DNA of 64,000 nt from Alphaproteobacteria bacterium (GTDB lineage Bacteria > Pseudomonadota > Alphaproteobacteria > UBA9219). Positions 1 through 7,249 of this stretch are shown here, one piece after another (position 1 is the stretch's first letter; the number at the start of each line of letters is the position of its first letter). The notes under the pieces are model-generated. The model did no database searches. It had not been told where the DNA came from and saw nothing but the letters and a program-made list of their open reading frames with translations. The DNA lies in NCBI GenBank assembly GCA_028690155.1, contig JAQVBU010000009.1, forward strand, positions 1-64,000, written 5' to 3'. The position numbers and the translations under genes are program-made.

Positions 1-1920
1 CTTGAAATGGGCGCTCATTTTCTTGATCTACAAGGCGACGCAGATAACTGGATTCAGCTTGTTCTGGCAACACCTGTTGTTTTGTGGGCCGGATGGCCCT
101 TCTTTCAGCGCGGCTGGGCGTCGCTTGTTTCGCGCCATTTGAATATGTTCACGTTGATCGCGCTCGGCACGGGGGTGGCGTGGCTTTACAGTATTGTCGC
201 CACCCTTGCGCCAGAACTTTTTCCTCCAGCCTTCCGCCAAGCGAACGGCACTGTTCCCGTATATTTTGAAGCCGCTGCCGTCATTACGGTCCTTGTGCTT
301 CTGGGACAGGTTCTTGAACTCAAGGCTCGCGCCCAAACGGGCCGTGCAATCCGCGCCTTGCTTGACCTTGCGCCCAAAATGGCAAGACGGCTTCGTGCTG
401 ACGGGGCTGAGGAAGACGTGCCGTTGGATCAAGTGCAGTCGGGGGACCTTCTGCGTGTGCGTCCAGGCGAGAAAGTCCCCGTAGATGGCGTTGTAACGGA
501 AGGCCGTAGCGCAGTTGACGAATCCATGCTGACGGGCGAGTCCATGCCCGTCGCCAAGGAAACAGGTGATCGCGTCACGGGCGGCACCATGAATCAGACG
601 GGAGGCCTCATCATGCGGGCCGACAAGGTCGGCGCGGAAACCATGCTCTCGCGCATCGTGCAAATGGTGGCTGAAGCACAGCGAAGCCGCGCCCCTATTC
701 AAAGACTGGCGGATATTGTTTCCGGCTGGTTTGTTCCGGCGGTCGTTTTGATCTCGGTTGTCGCATTTGCCGTGTGGGCGTTCTATGGCCCCGCGCCATC
801 GTTCAGCTATGCCCTGATCGCGGCGGTCAGCGTTCTAATCATCGCCTGTCCCTGCGCTTTAGGTCTCGCCACGCCCATGTCCATTATGGTTGGCGTAGAA
901 CGCGGCGCACAAGCCGGCGTCCTGATCAGAAATGCCGAAGCGTTAGAGCGTATGGAAAAGATCGATACGCTGGTCCTCGACAAGACTGGCACACTGACCG
1001 AAGGCAAGCCGAAGGTCACAAAAATTGTTGCCACAAAAGGTTTTGACGAAGCCCGTATTCTCGCGCTCGCCGCTGCGCTTGAGAAAGGCAGTGAGCATCC
1101 GCTTGCCCACGCTGTCCTTGTCGCCGCGCAAGAAAAAAGCCTTCCGTTATTGAGCCTTGTTGATTTTGCCTCCGTGACAGGGCAAGGCGTGATGGGGAAA
1201 AGCGAGGGCAAAACGATTGCGCTTGGCAACAAAGCCCTGATGGACGCTCTTAAGGTCGACATCGTTTCCTTGCAAGCGCAGGCGGATGCCTCGCGCGGTC
1301 AAGGCGCAACGGTCATCTTTCTTGCTGTGGAGGGGAAGGCCGCCGGGTTTCTGGCTGTTGCTGATCCCGTTAAAGAAACTACGATGCAGGCTCTCGCACA
1401 GTTACGTAAAGAGAACATCCGTATCGTCATGCTGACAGGCGATAATCGCAAGACAGCGGAAGCCGTGGCAAAAACGCTGGGCATCGACGAAGTGGAGGCC
1501 GAAGTCTTGCCACAAGATAAGAACCGCATCGTCGAAAAGCTAAAACGTGAAGGCCACATCGTGGCGATGGCGGGTGACGGCGTGAACGACGCGCCCGCAC
1601 TTGCCGTTGCTGATGTCGGCATTGCAATGGGAACGGGCACAGACGTCGCGATTGAAAGCGCGGAGATCACGTTGCTCAAAGGCGATTTAATGCACATCGT
1701 CCGCGCACACCATTTGTCCCGCGCCGTGATGAAAAATATCCGCCAGAACCTGTTCTTCGCCTTTATCTATAATGCGATGGGCGTGCCCATTGCGGCAGGT
1801 GTCCTTTATCCCGTCCTTGGGATCCTTCTCAGTCCCATCATTGCTGCTGCCGCGATGTCACTGAGTTCAGTTAGTGTGATTGCGAATGCCTTAAGGCTTA
1901 GGGTTATCGCTGCAGATTAA
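1..1920 (+). CDS. copA: Copper-type P1B ATPase, N-terminus cut by window edge
   Basis: This is the C-terminal 639 residues or so of a heavy-metal-exporting P-type ATPase of the inner membrane. The frame is open to base 1, so the metal-binding N-terminus lies outside the window. Counting from the ATG at 7, the actuator TGES motif is at 176-179, the ion-binding CPC at 281-283, the phosphorylated Asp in DKTGT at 325, the SEHP nucleotide-domain motif at 362-365 and GDGVNDAP at 523-530. The YN...MG segment in the penultimate helix and MSLSSVSVI in the last helix are typical of Cu(I) exporters (family knowledge), which favours copper over zinc or cadmium. The internal ATG at 7 is probably not the true start. 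No metalloregulator is visible next to it. Confidence 0.93.
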   Translation, partial: LEMGAHFLDLQGDADNWIQLVLATPVVLWAGWPFFQRGWASLVSRHLNMFTLIALGTGVAWLYSIVATLAPELFPPAFRQANGTVPVYFEAAAVITVLVLLGQVLELKARAQTGRAIRALLDLAPKMARRLRADGAEEDVPLDQVQSGDLLRVRPGEKVPVDGVVTEGRSAVDESMLTGESMPVAKETGDRVTGGTMNQTGGLIMRADKVGAETMLSRIVQMVAEAQRSRAPIQRLADIVSGWFVPAVVLISVVAFAVWAFYGPAPSFSYALIAAVSVLIIACPCALGLATPMSIMVGVERGAQAGVLIRNAEALERMEKIDTLVLDKTGTLTEGKPKVTKIVATKGFDEARILALAAALEKGSEHPLAHAVLVAAQEKSLPLLSLVDFASVTGQGVMGKSEGKTIALGNKALMDALKVDIVSLQAQADASRGQGATVIFLAVEGKAAGFLAVADPVKETTMQALAQLRKENIRIVMLTGDNRKTAEAVAKTLGIDEVEAEVLPQDKNRIVEKLKREGHIVAMAGDGVNDAPALAVADVGIAMGTGTDVAIESAEITLLKGDLMHIVRAHHLSRAVMKNIRQNLFFAFIYNAMGVPIAAGVLYPVLGILLSPIIAAAAMSLSSVSVIANALRLRVIAAD

Positions 1921-2130
1921 GAAAAGAGCTCTTTTTGACTATAAAACGCAGCGTAATCTTGAAAAGATTATCTATAATCAACAAGTTAATTTGGGGCGTA
2001 TTCGCTGCCAAGTAACGTTCTCACCGCCATAGAATATGACAGGCGGGGGATCGGTGAACGAACCATCGGGTTCGACCATTTTCGGGAGCGACAAGCCCGA
2101 GAGGGCATGGGGGATGAGACGACGGCTGAG
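1921..2130. other. Intergenic segment with a possible gene remnant
   Basis: On the minus strand, directly after the stop of the VOC gene, a frame stays open down to a TGA at 1978-1980. Its only ATG (2079) gives a 33-residue peptide starting MVEPDGSFTDPPPVIFYGG. The composition looks protein-like, but no Shine-Dalgarno site is visible, so it may be the tail of a decayed gene. An AT-rich palindrome (AAAAGAGCTCTTTT) just after the ATPase stop could be a weak terminator. Confidence 0.2.
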
Positions 2131-2565
2131 TCAGTGAGGCACATTCTCCCGAACGCCTAGGTCCTCATAGAAGCGAAGCAGATAGCCATCGGGGTCCGAC
2201 ACGATAAACTGCCGACAGCCGAGAAAAACCTTGTCCGCTCTGTACCAAGCGTCTTCCAAAGGAAGAAAAATCTTCGCCTTCTTCTTTTGCAGCGACGCAT
2301 AAAGGCGGCGCACGCTTCGCGTTTTTATCTGTAAATTTAGGCCTCGGCCATAAGGTTGCCGGAGCCGTGCCGAAACCCAGTTCCCGGGACGGTTTCGATC
2401 CAGCATCAGTTGCGCCCCTTGCCTTTCGAGCATAGCAAAACCCTCCGCCTTCCTTCGATACAGGACCTTGAACCCAAGGACCGTTCTGTAAAAGTGGAGG
2501 CTCGCTTCGAAATCCGAACAAAGAAGCTCGGGGATCAATGGATTCAACGGAATCGTTCCGTTCAT
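2131..2565 (-). CDS. VOC (glyoxalase/bleomycin-resistance fold) protein
   Basis: A 144-residue single VOC-superfamily protein. It opens with the beta-strand and helix pattern IPELLCSDFEASLHFYRTVLGF and ends with FIVSDPDGYLLRFYEDLG, both standard for bleomycin-resistance/glyoxalase-like proteins. Such proteins act as metal-dependent lyases or dioxygenases, or bind and sequester drugs; the substrate cannot be read from sequence. The start is supported by a purine-rich GGGGGAAG just upstream of the ATG. It stands alone, convergent with the P-ATPase gene and divergent from the glucokinase-like gene. Confidence 0.8.
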   Translation of the reverse strand: MNGTIPLNPLIPELLCSDFEASLHFYRTVLGFKVLYRRKAEGFAMLERQGAQLMLDRNRPGNWVSARLRQPYGRGLNLQIKTRSVRRLYASLQKKKAKIFLPLEDAWYRADKVFLGCRQFIVSDPDGYLLRFYEDLGVRENVPH

Positions 2566-2795
2566 AACTTCCCCCTAATTACTAATAGCTAATCTTGAGC
2601 AGACATCTGTCCAGGCCTTGGCTCTCACCAGAGAGCTGTAAGGAGGTCTTTTAGTACAAGAGGATACGTTATCCGCTTCCAATATCGATAATCTTTTTAG
2701 TTAACGGATGAAACCATTTGGATAATTCATAGTCTTCTTTTATTTTGGGGCAATATCAACAGAAAAGCTTTTGGATGAACTTTCGAGAAAAATTT

Positions 2796-3899
2796 ATGGG
2801 TAACCAAATTTCAGATCCGTATGTATGTGTCGGGATAGACATCGGTGGAACGAAAACCTCGTATGCGGGTTTTGATCAAAACGGCACCGTTCTCGATCAA
2901 GCGACATACCCAACCGCCGAAGCAGCCCCTTCCGTCTTGGCCAAGCGCTTCCGGGATGAACACATTATCCCCAGAGACTACCGCATTTTGAGCGTCGATG
3001 TCGGCGCGGCAGGCGTGGTTAAAACAACGCCGGAAGGCCACAAAGTAGCGGCGATTATCAACTGTAATAATGCGCTTTGTGACGAAAGTGAACTCAGTGC
3101 GATCTTTAACGCTCCGGTTGTTTTGCGAAAAGACATGGAACTTACAGCCGCAGCAATACCTGCTCTTCTCAGCGACTTTGGAATTTTGATAAAAGATGGC
3201 TTAAAAAACGCTCCGGCAAAAAGATCAACTGTCGTTGCCCTCGATTTCAGCGGAACGGGTTGGGGAAACGGATCCATAGAGATTCAAAACGGTCGTGTCG
3301 TTTCTTTCACGGAAAGCGAAGGCAATCATACAGAAGCCTCTTTCGCCAGCGCGCGACAGAGGATGCTGCGCCCTTTTATTGAAGAGATCGTTCATCGCCG
3401 CGACTGCCAAAATAACCGAGACAAATTGTTTGTAAGCCGCGAAGATGTTGCCTGTATGGGTGGCTTGTCTTTGTTTTACGCTGCCAATACGGATCAAAAT
3501 AAGCTCATGGAGCCCAGCGCCGTTGTCGGCCTCGCTCGTAGTGGCGATGCGCTTGCTCATCAATCAATCTCGGATTGGTGCGAAAGCAAAGGCCAACAAG
3601 CTTCTTTGCTTGCCGTATTCCCCATGACCACAGATATTCTGGCCGTCATCGGCGCGCCGGAAAAACTGGGGTCGTTGTTCGATTGGAACGCCTATCGACA
3701 AGGTCTAAGCGCGGGCGCCGGGCTGCGCCGCGACGAGGCCAATGCCCGTGCAATCATTGCCTTCGATCATACGAAGTGCAAACTTCCGATCAATGTTCTT
3801 GGCTTGCGCGTTCTGGCCCAAGAGGCTTTCGCTGACAACAAGCGCCCATCCAATCCTCACCACAGGGGCTCTTTCGTACAAAACAACAGGCTGGGCTGA
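2796..3899 (+). CDS. Glucokinase-family (ASKHA) sugar kinase, divergent
   Basis: About 367 residues from the preferred ATG, which has a GAGAAA-like site upstream; an ATG at 2775 and a TTG at 2745 are also in frame. The phosphate-1 motif CVGIDIGGTK lies near the N-terminus. The segment RKDMELTAAAIPAL matches the catalytic-Asp region of bacterial Glk (ND..A..AIPAL), with Lys where Asn is usual. The adenosine-side motif reads SGTGWGNG instead of PGTGLG, and ESEGNHTEASFA replaces EGGH.DFAP. These substitutions and an unusual C-terminal tail make glucose specificity doubtful. No sugar-transport or glycolytic gene is adjacent. It could be a glucokinase paralogue with another substrate. Confidence 0.65.
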   Translation: MGNQISDPYVCVGIDIGGTKTSYAGFDQNGTVLDQATYPTAEAAPSVLAKRFRDEHIIPRDYRILSVDVGAAGVVKTTPEGHKVAAIINCNNALCDESELSAIFNAPVVLRKDMELTAAAIPALLSDFGILIKDGLKNAPAKRSTVVALDFSGTGWGNGSIEIQNGRVVSFTESEGNHTEASFASARQRMLRPFIEEIVHRRDCQNNRDKLFVSREDVACMGGLSLFYAANTDQNKLMEPSAVVGLARSGDALAHQSISDWCESKGQQASLLAVFPMTTDILAVIGAPEKLGSLFDWNAYRQGLSAGAGLRRDEANARAIIAFDHTKCKLPINVLGLRVLAQEAFADNKRPSNPHHRGSFVQNNRLG

Positions 3900-4044
3900 G
3901 GGACGCTTCCAAACATATAGGCGATACTCTTGGCTTGATGAGGATAACAAATTGATAAAGAGAGGATCGCCCTGCTCGCCTTACGCAAAACAGCTTGCAC
4001 CTATCGATCGTTAAAAAAGGCCGCTCAGGACGACACGGCTAAAA

Positions 4045-4329
4045 TTAGTTGACGGCTTTGCGCGGATCAAGATCGACAAGATACGCGATGGCTCGGTCGT
4101 AGTCGTCTTGGAAAATGTTTTCGATATTATCGGTGTCAAAGTATGCCTCCACAAGCGAGCGGATGAGCGCTTCACTTAGCTCGTTTGTATAGGCCACGTA
4201 TGCTATGAGGGCGCGCACCGAGGTGAGCTCCGTGACGTTGAGCGTCGTCGGCTGATCCAAAAACGGATTGACATTCGCGTTTGCCGCTTCTTTTCGGTTC
4301 TTGAGCACGTTTTGAATCTTGGATGTCAT
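4045..4329 (-). CDS. Small helical hypothetical protein, second gene of a pair
   Basis: A 94-residue acidic, largely helical protein starting MTSKIQNVLKNRKEA. The start is chosen because GGAG lies nine bases before this ATG; an ATG five codons earlier lacks such a site. The C-terminal half, roughly from LTSVRALIAYVAY to DYDRAIAYLVDLD, has the alternating pattern of a compact helical domain. I do not recognise the family for certain, though similar short proteins occur on alphaproteobacterial accessory elements (recollection, not searched). It follows a 56-residue gene with 16 bases between stop and start, so the two are probably co-translated. Confidence 0.55.
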   Translation of the reverse strand: MTSKIQNVLKNRKEAANANVNPFLDQPTTLNVTELTSVRALIAYVAYTNELSEALIRSLVEAYFDTDNIENIFQDDYDRAIAYLVDLDPRKAVN

Positions 4330-4345
4330 TGTTTGTATCTCCAAA

Positions 4346-4516
4346 TTAAGCGGCTATGGCCATAAAACGCGTCGCGTTTAAAAAAGCGGCCCAACGAGCT
4401 TCAAAGGCCACAGGAGTACAATGAACAATGCCTTGCGAGCGCTCCCATCGTTCAAGAAGCGGCTGAAGGCTAATTTCTCCGTGGCGGTTCAGAAAAGCTA
4501 GTTCCGATGCGCTCAT
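4346..4516 (-). CDS. 56-residue hypothetical protein, first gene of a pair
   Basis: A short gene starting MSASELAFLNRHGEISLQPL and ending ATRFMAIAA. It is preceded by a GGAGACAC Shine-Dalgarno site at a good distance, and its stop lies just upstream of the GGAG that serves the 94-residue gene. The clean ribosome sites of both genes argue that they form a genuine small operon. No domain is recognised, and there is no signal peptide or membrane helix. It is transcribed away from the XRE regulator and cyclodipeptide-synthase genes across a shared AT-rich region, so it could be part of that locus. Confidence 0.5.
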   Translation of the reverse strand: MSASELAFLNRHGEISLQPLLERWERSQGIVHCTPVAFEARWAAFLNATRFMAIAA

Positions 4517-4780
4517 TTTTGTGTCTCCATAAGATCATTATGTCTTGTGGTATCAAAATAAGGGGTTTTCGGCATGAAAGCAATAAAAAAATATTATCCA
4601 ATAGTACTGATGATACTAATCAGTTGTATTAATCTACGCACCCAATATAAATTGATATTGTATTTTTGTTGATTTTTCAAAATCTTAGCCAAAAAACGGC
4701 CAATAATTTTTCTCTTCGCTTCCCCTCTTTAAAAAATTGTGTTATTAGGTATCTTCTGTTTTACTTACTGGTAAAAAATA
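4517..4780. promoter_or_regulatory. AT-rich divergent intergenic region
   Basis: This 264-base region separates the minus-strand small-gene pair from the plus-strand regulator and cyclodipeptide-synthase pair. It is visibly more AT-rich than its surroundings and should hold both promoters. I see no unambiguous -35/-10 pair or operator repeat. The regulator start at 4781 has only a weak GGTAAA upstream. Confidence 0.35.
4574..4672 (+). CDS. Possible 32-residue lipoprotein-like peptide
   Basis: A very short frame reading MKAIKKYYPIVLMILISC before a short tail. It has a lysine-rich start, a hydrophobic core and a lipobox-like LISC, with AGGGG eight bases before the ATG. It could be a small membrane peptide, or chance coding in AT-rich DNA. 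Nothing else supports it. Confidence 0.18.
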   Translation: MKAIKKYYPIVLMILISCINLRTQYKLILYFC

Positions 4781-5401
4781 ATGCCGACAGGAAAACAAAT
4801 ACGAGCGGCTAGAATGCTGATCGACTGGGAAGCCAAAGATCTTGCTCGAACGGCACAGTTAAGCCCCGAGACTATTTTTAAAATTGAACGCGGCACGGCA
4901 AATCCAAAGCCGGATACGATGGAACGCATTGTCAGAGCGTTACATAATGGAGGCGTGGTGTTCGATGGCGAACGCGGTATAAGGCTTGTCCTAGAAGATT
5001 ATCGCGTTCTTGAAGGTGGCGACTGCTACTTACGTTTTCTGGATGAAATTTATCATACATTACGAGGGAAAAATGGAGCCGAAGTTCTTTCGATATGTAC
5101 GGATGATGCGGTTTCTCCGACCGAGGTCACTCAAGCCATTCAGCGCTGGCACGACGAGGGAATAAAGTGTCGATTTTTATCTCACGATAAAACAAAGAAA
5201 TTTGATTTTCCTCTTCAAGAATACCGGTTAATTCCAACAAAATTTTTTAAAAACAGTGTCATCGTTATCTACGAAGACAACGCAGCCATTTTAAGAAGCT
5301 CTAACGAGACGGTCATTGTCATCCGAGACCAAGACCTTGCTTCAATGTTGCGAGGGCTGTTCGAGTTAGTATGGTCAATTGCCAAAGGGGTTGATAAATG
5401 A
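4781..5401 (+). CDS. XRE-type regulator with PLD/TrmB-like C-terminal domain
   Basis: A 206-residue protein. Residues 5-58 form a Cro/C1-type helix-turn-helix (GKQIRAARMLIDW, then LSPETIFKIERG and the trailing helix). It is followed by a short VFDGERGIRLVL linker common in alphaproteobacterial XRE proteins. Residues about 85-200 resemble the phospholipase-D-like sensor domain of TrmB-type regulators, with an open beta/alpha pattern from EVLSICTDD to the IVIYEDNAAILR strand pair, but without HKD catalytic residues. Its stop overlaps the next start (ATGA), so it is translationally coupled to the cyclodipeptide-synthase-like gene and likely regulates it, perhaps in response to a small ligand. 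That role is inferred. Confidence 0.7.
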   Translation: MPTGKQIRAARMLIDWEAKDLARTAQLSPETIFKIERGTANPKPDTMERIVRALHNGGVVFDGERGIRLVLEDYRVLEGGDCYLRFLDEIYHTLRGKNGAEVLSICTDDAVSPTEVTQAIQRWHDEGIKCRFLSHDKTKKFDFPLQEYRLIPTKFFKNSVIVIYEDNAAILRSSNETVIVIRDQDLASMLRGLFELVWSIAKGVDK

Positions 5402-6132
5402 TTTTTAATGACAGATATAAAGTTATCGTTCGTCACAGTCCCGGCTGGAGGGGGAAAGAAGCGGCAACGCTGGGAGTAAGCGTCGGAAGTCCCAACTGGC
5501 AAGATGATAAGTTTGTCGCTATTCTGGATTTTGCCGCAAGGAATTTCAAGACGATCCGTATTGATGTCACGGACGCGCTCTATCGTTATAACTTCATGGC
5601 AAAAGGACTTTCGGCCCATAATGCACTAACGCAGGCAAATGCGCTAGGAGCGTTATGGCTGGCTAAACATCAAGCGACGATAGACGCCGCCCCCGTCAGG
5701 CCCAGAATCGTAAGGTGGGCAGAATGGTACGCCCATCCGGACTTTCAAGAGACCCTGGATGCGTTTAAGGATTCTTATAAACATGACGAAATTTTCAGAA
5801 CCGCCGTTGAAAAAGATATTGATCACTTCTATGGCCGGAAAAACAACTGCGGTCAACAAGCAGGCTGGGAATACAGCAAAGACTACCTCATAGAAGAAGT
5901 CGCTGTATCTACGCTTCAAGCGCGAGAATTGGCTTCCGTAAAAATATACCCCGGCGACGATTTGGAATGTCTTCGCGTCGTCCGCCAACGCCTTGTCAAA
6001 GACGCCCCTTGCGGACTTGAGCACGAACAATTTGCAAAAGTCAAATTTTACACGCGTCCGGCCCATAAGAAAAATTTTGCCCTTTTTCAAAAATGTTCGG
6101 AAGAAGCCCCCTTTCAACGAACGGCCTCCTAG
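5398..6132 (+). CDS. tRNA-dependent cyclodipeptide synthase (XYP type)
   Basis: A 244-residue protein with the layout of cyclodipeptide synthases. These class-Ic aminoacyl-tRNA-synthetase-like enzymes use two aminoacyl-tRNAs to make a diketopiperazine. The GVS at 26-28 matches the GxS motif that carries the acyl-accepting Ser (S37 of AlbC). DYLIEEV places Tyr163 and Glu167 four residues apart, like Y178/E182, and KIYPGDD supplies Tyr184 for Y202. Reading AlbC positions 40/202/203 gives Ser31, Tyr184 and Pro185, the XYP rather than NYQ subfamily. The motif spacing agrees with AlbC within a few residues. The amino acids used cannot be predicted. It is coupled by ATGA to the upstream regulator, and no tailoring oxidase or methyltransferase follows. 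Confidence 0.8.
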   Translation: MIFNDRYKVIVRHSPGWRGKEAATLGVSVGSPNWQDDKFVAILDFAARNFKTIRIDVTDALYRYNFMAKGLSAHNALTQANALGALWLAKHQATIDAAPVRPRIVRWAEWYAHPDFQETLDAFKDSYKHDEIFRTAVEKDIDHFYGRKNNCGQQAGWEYSKDYLIEEVAVSTLQARELASVKIYPGDDLECLRVVRQRLVKDAPCGLEHEQFAKVKFYTRPAHKKNFALFQKCSEEAPFQRTAS

Positions 6133-6350
6133 GACATCTTAATAAGAGCCGCTCTTCTGAACTTTTCTCAATTTTCTGCACAACATGTGGAATCTTTTGG
6201 CATAACGCGTTGCACGGTTGCGGGTTTTTGTCGGCAGTTGGTAGTTCGCAATATTTGGGGGCGCCCGCGGTCGGCGACATCAAAAATCCGACACGACGAC
6301 CTCAAGACATTTCTCGATGCGCTCGCCCGTCGCCGTCTAGAAGAGAGGAC
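6133..6350 (+). pseudogene. Excisionase-like helix-turn-helix remnant
   Basis: The frame of the cyclodipeptide-synthase gene continues after its TAG. It reads a stretch shaped like an HTH_17/excisionase DNA-binding domain: FSAQHVESFGITRCTVAGFC, then a wing and KIRHDDLKTFLDAL. No proper start or ribosome site is present; the only in-frame candidate, GTG at 6187, lies inside the putative first helix. The frame then runs into a better-supported gene on the other strand. It is most likely a leftover of a mobile-element DNA-binding protein, but chance resemblance is possible. Confidence 0.3.
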
Positions 6351-6353
6351 GCC

Positions 6354-7010
6354 TCAAGGCGCGGGGTCTTTCCTATCGCTTTCTTGCCGAGGCTCCGTGC
6401 CTATGTCAGGCCTGACAGGCTCTGAGGGCGTTTTCCTCGGGCCGATAGACGTCGCTTCTTTCGAATTTTCGGCCTTCTTTTCGGGGAAGGCCCCGGCCGC
6501 ATCGAACAACTCAAGAACGTTCGGCACGCCTATCCCTTCAAGAAGCTTCCTTGCTCGGAATTTGTCGCCGCCCAAATAAACGCTCTGAACGTCTAAAAAC
6601 CTGGCCGTTTGATCCAAAGGAAGAACGCCCTTTATAAGAGCCAGTTGTTCGTCCATGACCTTTATGCAGTCGGCACGTGCCGCAAACTTAATATCCCGGG
6701 CCTCCTGCTCGTAACAGGTTCCCGACTGAACCTTTATTCCGGATAACAAGTTTTCTCGTATTTCAAGCATTCTTGCTACCGCGTCATCCTGTATTTGAAA
6801 ACATTCTTCCCAACAATCAGAGATACCCTTTATTATAGCGCATACTTCAGTTCCCTTTATTATATTGCGTATATCTTGTGGCGGCTCATATGGTTGAAGA
6901 TTCTCCCATAGAGGTGAAAGGACCTTTACATCGTAATGGAGGAGAGCTGTGAAAAAAGAAGCAAGCACCTTCATGTCTTCGTTCGCACGTTCTTTTTCTT
7001 CAGTATTCAT
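6354..7010 (-). CDS. Hypothetical helical protein of 218 residues
   Basis: The start is the ATG that begins MNTEEKERANEDMKVLASFF, preceded by GGAGAAGAAA; the frame extends further upstream but without a ribosome site. Residues 10-170 are predominantly amphipathic helix (DIRNIIKGTEVCAII, DDAVARMLEIRENLL, ADCIKVMDEQLALIKGVL). The last 40 residues are charged, proline-containing and probably disordered. There is no signal peptide or membrane segment, and I do not recognise the family. It lies downstream of the PurA-like gene on the same strand with 239 bases between them, so it may or may not belong to that cassette. Confidence 0.5.
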   Translation of the reverse strand: MNTEEKERANEDMKVLASFFTALLHYDVKVLSPLWENLQPYEPPQDIRNIIKGTEVCAIIKGISDCWEECFQIQDDAVARMLEIRENLLSGIKVQSGTCYEQEARDIKFAARADCIKVMDEQLALIKGVLPLDQTARFLDVQSVYLGGDKFRARKLLEGIGVPNVLELFDAAGAFPEKKAENSKEATSIGPRKTPSEPVRPDIGTEPRQESDRKDPAP

Positions 7011-7249
7011 TTTCTTCTCCAAAAATCGCGGATAAAATTGAACCGAGTAACACGACAAAAATTCCATTGTGCGGGTTCCTAACATGCTGCTTTTTTCGCA
7101 TACAAGCCAGAAATCTTTCAACCATTTGGTTAACGGCTTAAAAAGCCAAGGGGTGCCCCGAAGACGTAACGGGTTATTCCCTGTCTGTCCTTTATGGTTT
7201 TCACGTTCCGGCGTTTGGCCCCTTTTTTCGCCTGAAAAAGAGGCCTTTC

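Noticed and set aside
6187..6579. A complete plus-strand gene of 130 codons after the cyclodipeptide synthase
   Set aside because: The start would lie inside the helix-turn-helix, and the second half is the antisense of a better-supported minus-strand gene. Only the HTH-like part is kept as a remnant.
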